Positions 35,617 to 50,995 of a stretch of DNA of 64,000 nt are shown piece by piece. The stretch comes from Hafnia paralvei ATCC 29927 (GTDB lineage: Bacteria > Pseudomonadota > Gammaproteobacteria > Enterobacterales > Enterobacteriaceae): the NCBI RefSeq assembly GCF_001655005.1, contig NZ_LXET01000004.1, forward strand, positions 1 to 64,000, given 5' to 3'. The notes below the pieces were generated by a model that was not told where the DNA came from, ran no database searches, and worked only from the letters and a program-made list of their open reading frames with translations. Within the stretch, counting starts at the first letter, position 1. Each line of letters opens with the position of its first letter. The position numbers and the translations under genes are program-made.

Positions 35617-35697
35617 GCTATCACTCCTGATTTTCTGTTCACCCCACATCTACTTCGAAGTTATGTGGCTATATTTTTAGCGTCATTTTATGTTGTA

Positions 35698-38070
<2,373 letters not shown>

Positions 38071-38079
38071 GTCGTATCC

Positions 38080-39147
<1,068 letters not shown>

Positions 39148-39212
39148 GAAATCCATTCCTTATCGTTATCACTGCATTCACGCAGTGGAATGGAAAACAT
39201 ACTAGTTAAAAA

Positions 39213-39242
39213 TTTACTAAAAAATACACTTAAATTAGTAAA
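39213..39242. promoter_or_regulatory. probable EbgR operator (ygjJ/ebgR control region)
   Basis: TTTACTAAA (39213-39221) and TTAGTAAA (39235-39242) form an inverted pair in the 209-bp space between ygjJ and ebgR. The same half-sites recur upstream of ebgA. The recurrence suggests that EbgR controls both the leftward ygjJK operon and its own gene. Confidence 0.6.
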
Positions 39243-39356
39243 GCGATAGTTCGATCACAACTTCAAATGGGCGGGGGAATAGGTTAAATACAGCGATATA
39301 CATGCTACTATTGTGCCACTGAGCTATTGTTTTCATCTGATGATTATTGGGATTTT

Positions 39357-40340
39357 ATGGCTACATTGAAGGAAATCGCGAAGGCGGCCCAGGTCTCGGT
39401 GGCGACGGTTTCACGAGTGCTAAATGACGATCCCACCTTGAGTGTGAAAAGTCAGACGCGTCAGAAAATCCTCGAAGCCGCAGAGCGCCTCGAATACAAA
39501 GTCCCCAGCGTCAAGCGACAGGCTAATCAGCGCCTGACATTTGCTGCACTTTATACTCATGGACAAGAACTAGAAATCAACGATCCCTATTATTTGGCGA
39601 TGCGTTATGGCATTGAAACTCAATGTGAAAAGCTAGGCATCACGCTAGTTTCTTGTTATGACTTTAAAGGCGACAGAACGCTGCCAGCAGTCGACGGTTT
39701 ACTGATTATTGGTAAACCTCAGTCTGTTGCACAAGCAATACTTGAACAGCAGGATTTACCGCTGGTGTACCTTGATGGCGTCACCAATGATCCGCGCTTT
39801 GACTGCGTGAGCGTTGATTTATATAAAATCAGCCAGAAAGTTATCGACTACTTTATTTCCCGTGATTACCTGCGCATCGGTTTCATCGGCGGGCGCGATG
39901 ACCCTGAATATGCCGATCAGCGCGAGCGAGCGTTTGTTGAATACGGGTTAAGTAAAAACGTGGTCCAGCCGCAGGATGTTTACTACGGCGATTTCAGCAG
40001 CCAGGCGGGTTACCAGTGTGCGAAAAAAATGCTTTCTGCATCAAAGGATTATCCGCCAGCCTTGTTTGTTGCGACCGACTCCATAGCCATTGGTGTGCTG
40101 CGCGCATTGCATGAACATGGCGTTAAAGTCCCCGAGCAAATGGCGCTGATTAGCGTCAACGATATTCCAACCGCACGCTTTGTGTATCCTGCTTTATCAA
40201 CTGTCCGCATTCACTCCGAAACCATCGGTGCGCAGGCCGTTAACCTGCTGATGGAACGGATTCGCGACGATCGGACCATCCCACTTTCCGTCTTTGTTCC
40301 AAGCTCTTTGCTGTTGCGAGACACAACGGTATCTCCTTGA
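39357..40340 (+). CDS. ebgR: LacI-type repressor EbgR
   Basis: A 327-residue LacI/GalR regulator, matching E. coli EbgR (327). The N-terminal HTH and hinge block MATLKEIAKAAQVSVATVSRVLNDDPTLSVK (in short form ATLKEIA ... VATVSRVLND) is followed by a periplasmic-binding-protein-like sugar domain. The conserved SVNDIPTARFVYP is near residue 270. It represses the evolved beta-galactosidase operon until lactose or a related beta-galactoside binds. I use ATG 39357, where the family alignment starts. The ribosome site is weak, consistent with low repressor levels. Confidence 0.94.
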   Translation: MATLKEIAKAAQVSVATVSRVLNDDPTLSVKSQTRQKILEAAERLEYKVPSVKRQANQRLTFAALYTHGQELEINDPYYLAMRYGIETQCEKLGITLVSCYDFKGDRTLPAVDGLLIIGKPQSVAQAILEQQDLPLVYLDGVTNDPRFDCVSVDLYKISQKVIDYFISRDYLRIGFIGGRDDPEYADQRERAFVEYGLSKNVVQPQDVYYGDFSSQAGYQCAKKMLSASKDYPPALFVATDSIAIGVLRALHEHGVKVPEQMALISVNDIPTARFVYPALSTVRIHSETIGAQAVNLLMERIRDDRTIPLSVFVPSSLLLRDTTVSP

Positions 40341-40417
40341 TTTTTAAGGGTGGGTTAGCGCAGGCGACATCCACCGCAAATCCTTAACCTCAACGATTTA
40401 TTGTGATCCCCTCGGCA

Positions 40418-43562
<3,145 letters not shown>

Positions 43563-43575
43563 TGAGGCTGGCGTA

Positions 43576-44028
43576 ATGATTATTGTAAATACTTTAGAAG
43601 AATTTCAGAGCGTTTACCGGGCTGGGAAAAAATGGCAGCGCTGTATGGAAGCAATTAATAACCTGAAGAGTATTAAGCCTGATGTTTTTTATTCGATAGG
43701 GGATTCACTAGTTTATCGTCTTACGGAATGTTCTGGTGCTGGTGACGGGCTATTTGAAGGCAACCGCCGTTACTTCGATGTGCATTATTATCTTGCCGGA
43801 CAAGAAATGGTGGAATATGCCGCCAAAGCTGAATTAACCCCAGAAGTTCCTTATAAGGATGAATGTGACCGAGAGTATTTCAGCGGGCAGGGCGCAAAAC
43901 AGAAGCTGGTGGCGGGTAATGTCGCCATTTTTGAAAACCACGAAGCGTACAGATTTTCTGCTGGGGATAGCATGCGGAAGGTCATCCTGAAAGTTACCGT
44001 TGAGGAAACGTATTTCCTTAATAAATAA
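43576..44028 (+). CDS. ebgC: evolved beta-galactosidase beta subunit EbgC
   Basis: A 150-residue cupin-like protein of the YhcH/YjgK/YiaL family (E. coli EbgC is 149). The block RRYFDVHYYLAGQEMVEYA (about 64-82) is diagnostic. EbgC is required for full activity of EbgA and assembles with it. It starts 13 bp after ebgA, indicating tight co-translation. Confidence 0.95.
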   Translation: MIIVNTLEEFQSVYRAGKKWQRCMEAINNLKSIKPDVFYSIGDSLVYRLTECSGAGDGLFEGNRRYFDVHYYLAGQEMVEYAAKAELTPEVPYKDECDREYFSGQGAKQKLVAGNVAIFENHEAYRFSAGDSMRKVILKVTVEETYFLNK

Positions 44029-44031
44029 AAC

Positions 44032-44078
44032 GTCGGATGGTGCTAACGCTTATCCAATCTACGTTAGCGACATCCGCA
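44032..44078. repeat. REP-like hairpin between ebgC and ygjI
   Basis: CGGATG-GT-GCTAACG (44034-44048) pairs with CGTTAGC-GA-CATCCG (44062-44076), giving a 15-bp stem with a 2-base internal mismatch. Sequence and layout resemble the E. coli REP consensus (GCCGGATG...TTATCC...CTAC). It is the only such element I saw in the window with an E. coli-type REP sequence. Confidence 0.65.
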
Positions 44079-44112
44079 AATACAATAAAAATACCCTACA
44101 TGTGGAGTTAAT

Positions 44113-45597
44113 ATGGCTTCAACGAACAGAAACACCATTGGCAAGTTTGGACTATTAGCCATGACATTTGCGGCGGTATTTAGCTTCAATAATGTCATTA
44201 ATAATAATATTGAATTAGGTATTGCGTCGGCACCGGTTTTTTTAGTGGCAACGCTTATTTATTTTATTCCATTTTGTTTGGTTATTGCCGAGTTTGTTTC
44301 GCTTAATAAAAATTCTGAAGCGGGCGTTTATGCGTGGGTGAAAAGTGCTATGGGTGGGCGTTGGGCATTTATTACCGCCTACACTTACTGGTTCGTTAAT
44401 TTGTTTTTCTTTACTTCATTATTACCGAGAGTTATTGCTTACGCATCGTATGCATTTCTCGGATATGACTATATATTTACGCCATTGACTACAGCAATTA
44501 TTAGTATCTGCTTGTTTGCATTTTCGACCTGGATTTCTAACCATGGCGCGAAATTGCTGGGGCCAATGACGTCTCTCACTTCCACGCTCATGCTGTTGTT
44601 GACGTTCTCCTACATTATTCTTGCGGGTGCTACGGTGATTGGTGGTGTAGAACCTGCTGACCCCCTCAACGTAGAGGCAATTACTCCTCATTTTAGCTGG
44701 GCGTTTCTTGGCATTATTGCGTGGATTTTTCAAGCAGCAGGCGGTGCAGAGTCTGTGGCTGTGTACGTTAACGACGTAAAAGGTGGCAGCAAAGTCTTCG
44801 TGAAAGTGATAATCCTTTCGGGACTGTTTATTGGTGGTTTGTATACGGTTTCTTCTTTACTGATTAACGTGTTTGTTCACAAGGCTGATTTACACTTTAC
44901 CGGGGGTACAGTTCAGGTATTTGAAGGGTTAGCACGTCATTTTGGCCTGCCCGCGATGTTCATGAAGCGTTTTGTGGGGATTGTCTCTTTTACTGCGATG
45001 TTTGGTTCTTTGCTGATGTGGACTGCGGCTCCGGTAAAAATATTTTTCACGGAGATTCCAAAAGGTATTTTTGGTGAGAAAACCGTGCACTTAAATCAGC
45101 ATGGAGTGCCTACTCGTGCCGCCTGGATCCAGTTCTTAATTGTCATTCCTCTGATGCTTATTCCAACCATTGGTTCGGGCAGCGTACAGGAATTGATGAA
45201 TACGTTGATCAATATGACGGCGGCAGCATCTATGTTGCCTCCACTATTTATCATGCTGGCATACCTAAACTTACGCATCAAATATGATGGCGTGAATCGC
45301 GATTTCCGCATGGGAACACGCATGCAGGGCATTACCATCGTCAGTGTGCTGATTGTAATTTTCACCGTTGGGTTTATTGCTTCCACGTTCCCAACGGGTG
45401 CCAGCATCATGACCATCATGTTTTATAACGTCGGTGGGTTGGTTATCTTTCTTGGTTACGCGTGGTGGAAATACAACAAGTACGAAAAAGGGCTGGACGC
45501 GCGGGCTCGATATGAAGCAGACACTCCGCTGGCACAAATTGTGCTGGAGCAGCAACGAGATAATATAACGACAGCAGGTATTCCTGTGGTTCGTTAG
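44113..45597 (+). CDS. ygjI: APC family transporter YgjI
   Basis: A 494-residue, 12-helix amino acid/polyamine/organocation family permease (E. coli YgjI is 477). The first helix with FSFNNVINNNIELG and the AWIFQAAGGAESVAVYV segment near residue 200 are family features. Substrate is unknown in E. coli. It lies last in ebgRACygjI, 84 bp after ebgC with a REP-like hairpin in between, and is closed by a terminator. A link to galactoside use is only positional. Confidence 0.92.
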   Translation: MASTNRNTIGKFGLLAMTFAAVFSFNNVINNNIELGIASAPVFLVATLIYFIPFCLVIAEFVSLNKNSEAGVYAWVKSAMGGRWAFITAYTYWFVNLFFFTSLLPRVIAYASYAFLGYDYIFTPLTTAIISICLFAFSTWISNHGAKLLGPMTSLTSTLMLLLTFSYIILAGATVIGGVEPADPLNVEAITPHFSWAFLGIIAWIFQAAGGAESVAVYVNDVKGGSKVFVKVIILSGLFIGGLYTVSSLLINVFVHKADLHFTGGTVQVFEGLARHFGLPAMFMKRFVGIVSFTAMFGSLLMWTAAPVKIFFTEIPKGIFGEKTVHLNQHGVPTRAAWIQFLIVIPLMLIPTIGSGSVQELMNTLINMTAAASMLPPLFIMLAYLNLRIKYDGVNRDFRMGTRMQGITIVSVLIVIFTVGFIASTFPTGASIMTIMFYNVGGLVIFLGYAWWKYNKYEKGLDARARYEADTPLAQIVLEQQRDNITTAGIPVVR

Positions 45598-45612
45598 TTG
45601 TGCCATTAAATC

Positions 45613-45641
45613 AGCCAGCCCGTTAAATCAGACTGGCTTTT
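45613..45641 (+). terminator. intrinsic terminator of the ebg operon
   Basis: AGCCAG/CTGGCT (45613-45618 and 45633-45638) with a long loop, followed by TTT-C-TT. Ends the ebgAC-ygjI transcript before the dpp control region. Confidence 0.7.
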
Positions 45642-46250
45642 CTTGTTTTGCTATAACTCGTTTAATAATCACCAGCGCGTTTTTGAACGGCAAATCCTCT
45701 GTGCTAAGGTTAAGCCAGAAACAACATTGCACATGCCCTAACATGATGCGAAACAGCCAAAATGATTCCCCAAAATGGAGCATGACTTCGCTCAGAACAG
45801 CATTTCCTCCTGTCGATGCCGCAAATTACAAACCCAATTGTTCAGATATTCAGCATTTGGCGATAATTTTTTCACCAATTCTGCCAGAGATATCCGCTAT
45901 TAAAATTTTGTTACATAGTGAAATAAGCTGACCAACGACTGCTAGCATAAATTTTAATCCTGTAAATGTTATCAAGACGTTTCTTTAATGTTTGTATGCT
46001 GTATATCACAGTCCTTGTAAATCACCTTTGGTTATATTGACGTCACCTTAAACACTTGCGAAATTGGTATGCATAAGGTGGGTGATTAACACTGGAAGCC
46101 CCTTCCAAGTGCTACCCAATGTGGCCCCGAAGAATCGTTCTCTTTGGCATGCGGGTTGCACCCATCCTTGGCTTTTCAGCCAACACTGCACGGGTCGCAT
46201 ATAAAAAAACAGATCTGGCAGACACACACATCACTACGGAGCCAAGCGTT
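45642..46250 (+). promoter_or_regulatory. long dppA control and leader region
   Basis: About 600 bp precede dppA. An 82-codon open frame at 45683-45931 lacks a ribosome site and any family pattern and is not called. A CRP-like site (TATGC-N6-TCACA, 45995-46010, 8 of 10) lies about 240 bp before dppA. Hairpins CACTGGAAG/TTCCAAGTG (around 46090-46111) and TTGGC/GCCAA (46168-46183) follow. E. coli dppA has a shorter structured leader targeted by the small RNA GcvB. Confidence 0.45.
46220..46239 (+). promoter_or_regulatory. CA-rich GcvB target-like site in the dppA leader
   Basis: The stretch around 46220-46234 (CAGACACACACATCACTACG) is CA-rich and overlaps the region just upstream of the dppA ribosome site. 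GcvB represses E. coli dppA through its G/U-rich R1 region binding such a sequence. Inferred from resemblance. Confidence 0.5.
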
Positions 46251-47879
46251 ATGTCTTCTTATAAGAACACCTCCACTCACCGTGGAAAAAAAATAGGTGC
46301 GTTGAAGTTGGGGATTGGTCTGGTTGCTCTGGCGCTGGCCGCCGGTGCTCAGGCAAAAACTCTGGTTTATTGCTCAGAAGGTTCACCTGAAGGTTTTAAC
46401 CCTCAGTTGTTCACTTCTGGTACAACTTACGATGCGAGTTCTGTGCCGCTCTACAACCGTTTAGTTGAGTTCAAAACTGGCACCACTGAGATCCAGCCGG
46501 GTTTAGCCGAAAAGTGGGAGATCAGCCCAGATGGTAAAACCTACACTTTCCATCTGCGTAAAGGCGTGAAGTGGCAAGGCAGCAAGCTGTTTACCCCAAC
46601 GCGTGATTTGAACGCTGATGACATCGTGTTCTCCTTTATGCGTCAGAAAGATGAAAAAAACCCGTACTACAAAGTGTCCGGTGGCACCTATGAGTATTTC
46701 CAAGGTATGGGATTGGGTGAATTGATCAGCAAAGTAGAAAAAGTGGACGATAACACCGTACGCTTTGAACTGACACGTCCTGAATCACCATTCTTAGCTG
46801 ATTTGGCAATGGATTTTGCGTCTATTTTATCTGCTGAATACGCCGATGCGATGATGAAGGCGGGTACACCAGAGAAGATCGACCTTGAGCCGCTGGGGAC
46901 GGGGCCATTCCAACTGGTGCAATATCAGAAAGACTCCAAAATCCTGTACAAGCCGTTCAAAGATTACTGGGGACCTAAGCCAAAAATCGATCGCTTGGTC
47001 TTCTCCATAACGCCGGATGCTTCCGTGCGTTATGCCAAACTGCAAAAAAATGAGTGTCAGGTGATGCCGTATCCAAATCCGGCTGACATTGACCGCATGA
47101 AGCAAGATAAAAGTATTACGTTGATGGAGCAGCCGGGTCTGAACGTTGGCTACTTGTCGTATAACGTTGAGAAAAAACCGCTGGATAACGTGAAAGTGCG
47201 TCAGGCACTGACGATGGCGGTAAATAAAGAGGCGATCATTGAAGCGGTGTATCAGAAAGCGGGTCAGCCAGCGAAGAACCTGATCCCACCGACCATGTGG
47301 AGCTACAACGACAAAATCACCGACTATGCTTACGACCCAGCGAAAGCAAAAGAGTTGTTGAAAGAAGCAGGCTTGGCAGATGGTTTTGCTATCGACCTGT
47401 GGGCAATGCCGGTACAGCGTCCATACAACCCGAACGCTCGCCGTATGGCTGAGATGATTCAGGCTGACTGGGCGAAGGTCGGTGTAAAAGCCAAGATTGT
47501 TACCTATGAGTGGGGTGAATACCTAAAACGTGCGAAAGACGGCGAGCATCAGACCGTGATGATGGGATGGACTGGGGACAATGGGGATCCAGATAACTTC
47601 TTCGCGACGCTGTTTAGCTGTCAGTCTGCTAAAGATGGTTCTAACTACTCAAGATGGTGCTACAAGCCGTTTGAAGATTTGATCCAGCCAGCACGCGCTG
47701 AATCCGATCACGAAAAACGCACCGAACTTTATAAACAGGCTCAGGTCGTTATGCATGATCAGGCACCCGCGTTGATCATCGCTCACTCCACCGTTTATGA
47801 GCCAGTGCGTAAAGAAGTGAAAGGCTATGTGGTTGATCCATTAGGTAAACATCACTTCGATCAGGTGTCTCTCGACTAA
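46251..47879 (+). CDS. dppA: dipeptide-binding protein DppA
   Basis: A 542-residue periplasmic solute-binding protein of family 5 (E. coli DppA is 535). The signal peptide has a positively charged start and ends AGAQA, with the mature protein starting KTLVYCSEGSPEGFNP. Dipeptides and haem are bound for import, and it also serves dipeptide chemotaxis via Tap. The start at 46251 is chosen because the signal peptide begins there; the open frame to 46119 covers the leader. First gene of dppABCDF. Confidence 0.97.
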   Translation: MSSYKNTSTHRGKKIGALKLGIGLVALALAAGAQAKTLVYCSEGSPEGFNPQLFTSGTTYDASSVPLYNRLVEFKTGTTEIQPGLAEKWEISPDGKTYTFHLRKGVKWQGSKLFTPTRDLNADDIVFSFMRQKDEKNPYYKVSGGTYEYFQGMGLGELISKVEKVDDNTVRFELTRPESPFLADLAMDFASILSAEYADAMMKAGTPEKIDLEPLGTGPFQLVQYQKDSKILYKPFKDYWGPKPKIDRLVFSITPDASVRYAKLQKNECQVMPYPNPADIDRMKQDKSITLMEQPGLNVGYLSYNVEKKPLDNVKVRQALTMAVNKEAIIEAVYQKAGQPAKNLIPPTMWSYNDKITDYAYDPAKAKELLKEAGLADGFAIDLWAMPVQRPYNPNARRMAEMIQADWAKVGVKAKIVTYEWGEYLKRAKDGEHQTVMMGWTGDNGDPDNFFATLFSCQSAKDGSNYSRWCYKPFEDLIQPARAESDHEKRTELYKQAQVVMHDQAPALIIAHSTVYEPVRKEVKGYVVDPLGKHHFDQVSLD

Positions 47880-47883
47880 CCAC

Positions 47884-48002
47884 GTTAACCCCTCCCATCC
47901 TCCCTCTTGTCAGGGGGAGGAATAGAAATAGATTGTGCCGAGTGGGCATTTTCATCATTCAACGCTCTTCTGTGAAGGGGAGCGTTGGGGTGGGGTCTCC
48001 GT
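47884..48002 (+). repeat. two palindromic hairpins between dppA and dppB
   Basis: CCTCCC-N-GGGGGAGG (about 47896-47921) and ACGCTC-N-GGAGCGT followed by GGGGTGGGG (about 47961-47996) form two hairpins in the 179-bp dppA-dppB gap. They resemble the common enterobacterial C/G-rich repeats of the form ...GGGAG...GGGGTG.... They probably stabilise the dppA mRNA and lower expression of the membrane genes. Confidence 0.55.
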
Positions 48003-48058
48003 TAGACGTAGCTGTACTGTGAGCAATGCTTCAATCATAAAAATAGAGAGTACGGGAT

Positions 48059-49078
48059 ATGTTGCAGTTCATACTCCGGCGTTTGGGGTTAGTGATCCCA
48101 ACGTTTATTGGCATAACGTTATTAACGTTTGCTTTTGTTCACATGATCCCCGGCGATCCGGTCACGATCATGGCAGGGGAGCGCGGGATCTCCGCCGAAC
48201 GTCATGCTCAGATGATGACGGAAATGGGCTTGGATAAACCGCTGTATCAACAATATTTCATCTACGTCAAAGACGTACTGCACGGTGATTTAGGCACCTC
48301 GCTCAAGAGCCGAACGCCGGTTTGGGTTGAGTTTGTCCCCCGTTTTAAGGCCACGCTGGAACTCGGTATCTGTGCGATGTTATTCGCTATCGCGGTCGGT
48401 ATACCGGTCGGCGTATTAGCTGCGGTGAAGCGCGGCTCCATATTCGATCATACCGCTGTCGGTATCTCACTGACAGGCTATTCCATGCCGATTTTCTGGT
48501 GGGGGATCATGCTTATCATGTTGGTATCGGTACAGTTCAATCTCACGCCCGTATCGGGGCGCATAGACGACAGTGTTTTCCTTGATGATAGCTATCCGTT
48601 AACCGGATTTATGCTGATTGATACCCTATTGTGGGGAGAGCCGGGTGATTTCAAAGATGCAGTCATGCACATGATTTTACCTGCCATCGTGCTGGGTACT
48701 ATCCCATTGGCGGTCATTGTGCGTATGACCCGCTCATCGATGTTGGAAGTGCTGAGTGAAGACTATATCCGTACCGCTCGCGCGAAAGGTTTGGGGCGTA
48801 TGCGCGTGATTATTGTACATGCGTTGCGCAATGCGCTGTTGCCGGTGGTCACAGTCATTGGCCTACAGGTGGGGACCCTATTGGCGGGGGCGATCCTGAC
48901 AGAAACCATCTTCTCTTGGCCTGGGCTAGGGCGCTGGTTGATTGATGCTTTGCAGCGCCGAGATTATCCGGTGGTACAAGGTGGTGTGCTATTGGTAGCC
49001 GTCATGATCATTCTGGTTAACCTGCTGGTTGATGTGCTGTATGGCGTCGTTAACCCACGTATTCGCCATAAGAAATAG
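48059..49078 (+). CDS. dppB: dipeptide ABC transporter permease DppB
   Basis: A 339-residue inner-membrane permease (E. coli 339) with six helices and the EAA loop (SEDYIRTARAKGLG, about residue 238) that contacts the ATPases. Pairs with DppC to form the channel. It is followed after 11 bp by dppC. Confidence 0.97.
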   Translation: MLQFILRRLGLVIPTFIGITLLTFAFVHMIPGDPVTIMAGERGISAERHAQMMTEMGLDKPLYQQYFIYVKDVLHGDLGTSLKSRTPVWVEFVPRFKATLELGICAMLFAIAVGIPVGVLAAVKRGSIFDHTAVGISLTGYSMPIFWWGIMLIMLVSVQFNLTPVSGRIDDSVFLDDSYPLTGFMLIDTLLWGEPGDFKDAVMHMILPAIVLGTIPLAVIVRMTRSSMLEVLSEDYIRTARAKGLGRMRVIIVHALRNALLPVVTVIGLQVGTLLAGAILTETIFSWPGLGRWLIDALQRRDYPVVQGGVLLVAVMIILVNLLVDVLYGVVNPRIRHKK

Positions 49079-49089
49079 GAGGCGCAACG

Positions 49090-49995
49090 ATGTCTAACGT
49101 TACAACAACGTCCTCGGCAATAAGCGCGCCTAAGCCGATGACTCCGTTTCAAGAATTCTGGCACTACTTCAAACGCAACAAAGGTGCGGTGGTAGGACTG
49201 GTCTATATCGTCATCGTTTTAATTTTGGCGATTGGTGCAAACGTGTTGGCTCCGCATCTGCCAGCGGAACAGTTCCGCGATGCCTTGCTTAAACCTCCCG
49301 TATGGCAAGACGGCGGCAGTTGGAAATTTATTCTTGGCACAGATGATGTAGGCCGTGATGTGCTGTCGCGCCTGATTTATGGTGCGCGTTTGTCACTGCT
49401 GGTGGGATGTCTAGTGGTCGTATTGTCACTGATCCTCGGCGTGATATTCGGCCTGTTGGCAGGATATTTTGGCGGTGTGGTTGATGCCGTCATCATGCGT
49501 ATTGTGGATATCATGCTGGCCTTGCCAAGCCTGCTGTTGGCTCTGGTTCTGGTGGCTATTTTCGGCCCGTCGATTGTTAACGCTTCATTGGCGTTAACCT
49601 TTGTTGCGCTGCCGCACTACGTGCGATTAACGCGTGCGGCGGTGTTAGTTGAGGTGAACCGCGATTATGTGACCGCTTCTCGTGTAGCGGGCGCAGGTGC
49701 GATGCGCCAGATGTTTATCAATATTCTGCCTAACTGTTTAGCGCCTTTGATTGTGCAGGCGTCGTTAGGTTTTTCGAATGCCATCCTCGACATGGCTGCA
49801 TTAGGTTTCCTTGGCATGGGGGCTCAGCCGCCAACGCCAGAATGGGGAACCATGTTGTCTGATGTACTGCAATTTGCGCAAAGTGCGTGGTGGGTCGTGA
49901 CCTTCCCTGGCTTAGCGATTTTGCTGACGGTCTTGGCATTTAACCTGATGGGCGATGGATTACGCGATGCGTTAGATCCGCGTCTCAAGCAGTAG
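49090..49995 (+). CDS. dppC: dipeptide ABC transporter permease DppC
   Basis: A 301-residue permease (E. coli 300). It has an N-terminal OppC_N segment with one helix, then the five-helix core with the EAA loop NRDYVTASRVAGAGAMRQ. Forms the membrane channel with DppB. Good ribosome site (AGGAGGCG) at the dppB end. Confidence 0.97.
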   Translation: MSNVTTTSSAISAPKPMTPFQEFWHYFKRNKGAVVGLVYIVIVLILAIGANVLAPHLPAEQFRDALLKPPVWQDGGSWKFILGTDDVGRDVLSRLIYGARLSLLVGCLVVVLSLILGVIFGLLAGYFGGVVDAVIMRIVDIMLALPSLLLALVLVAIFGPSIVNASLALTFVALPHYVRLTRAAVLVEVNRDYVTASRVAGAGAMRQMFINILPNCLAPLIVQASLGFSNAILDMAALGFLGMGAQPPTPEWGTMLSDVLQFAQSAWWVVTFPGLAILLTVLAFNLMGDGLRDALDPRLKQ

Positions 49996-50014
49996 TGGGT
50001 AGAGGTAGAATATT

Positions 50015-50995
50015 ATGGCTTTATTAGACGTTAACGAGCTATCAGTTCACTTCGGTGAAAAAGAAGCGCCGTTCCGTGCCGTTGATCGCATCAGCTACAG
50101 CGTTAATCAGGGTGAAGTTGTCGGCATCGTTGGTGAATCAGGTTCTGGCAAGTCAGTGAGCTCTCTAGCAATCATGGGGCTGATTGACTTTCCTGGACGT
50201 GTGACGGCTAGCAGTTTGAGCTTTAACAATATTGATTTGCAGAAGATTTCTGAAAAAGAGCGCCGTCAGATTGTAGGTGCTGAAGTGGCTATGATTTTTC
50301 AGGATCCTATGACCAGTCTGAATCCGTGTTACACCGTGGGTTTTCAGATTATGGAAGCGCTCAAGGTGCATCAGGGGGGCAACCGCAGTACGCGTCGTCA
50401 GCGTGCTATCGACCTGCTAACGCTGGTAGGCATTCCCGATCCGGGCTCGCGCTTGGACGTGTATCCGCACCAGCTTTCTGGGGGGATGAGCCAGCGAGTG
50501 ATGATTGCAATGGCCATTGCTTGTCGGCCAAAACTGCTCATTGCTGATGAACCTACCACGGCGCTGGACGTTACCATTCAGGCACAGATTATTGAGCTAC
50601 TGCTGGAGCTACAGCAAAAAGAGAATATGGCGCTGGTGCTGATTACCCACGATTTGGCACTGGTCGCAGAAGCAGCCCATAAGATTATCGTGATGTATGC
50701 GGGACAGGTTGTGGAAGCAGGGACAGCGCAGGAAATTTTCCGAACCCCACGCCATCCTTACACTCAGGCTCTGCTACGTGCGTTGCCAGAGTTTGCCGCC
50801 GATAAGGCGCGATTGGCATCGCTCCCCGGTGTTGTTCCGGGTAAATACGATCGTCCAAACGGCTGCCTGCTTAACCCTCGGTGCCCGTATGCCAACGATT
50901 TGTGCCGTCAAGTTGAGCCAGAACTTAAAGATATCAACGGACGCAGGGCAAAATGCCATACGCCGCTTGATGATGCGGGGAGACCCACACTATGA
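50015..50995 (+). CDS. dppD: dipeptide ABC transporter ATPase DppD
   Basis: A 326-residue ABC ATPase (E. coli 327). Walker A is GESGSGKS (about 40-47), the signature LSGGMSQRV is near 157, Walker B LLIADEPT near 176, and the oligopeptide-type C-terminal Cys cluster (CLLNPRCPYANDLC) may bind an Fe-S centre. It forms the motor with DppF, whose start overlaps this stop by 4 bases (ATGA). Confidence 0.97.
   Translation: MALLDVNELSVHFGEKEAPFRAVDRISYSVNQGEVVGIVGESGSGKSVSSLAIMGLIDFPGRVTASSLSFNNIDLQKISEKERRQIVGAEVAMIFQDPMTSLNPCYTVGFQIMEALKVHQGGNRSTRRQRAIDLLTLVGIPDPGSRLDVYPHQLSGGMSQRVMIAMAIACRPKLLIADEPTTALDVTIQAQIIELLLELQQKENMALVLITHDLALVAEAAHKIIVMYAGQVVEAGTAQEIFRTPRHPYTQALLRALPEFAADKARLASLPGVVPGKYDRPNGCLLNPRCPYANDLCRQVEPELKDINGRRAKCHTPLDDAGRPTL

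Noticed and set aside
45683..45931. 82-codon open frame in the dppA control region
   Set aside because: No ribosome site, unusual composition and no family pattern; the region is better explained as promoter and leader.
46081..46200. tRNA-Pro (proK) expected near dppA from E. coli synteny
   Set aside because: The region has hairpins but no cloverleaf, anticodon arm or T-arm consensus.
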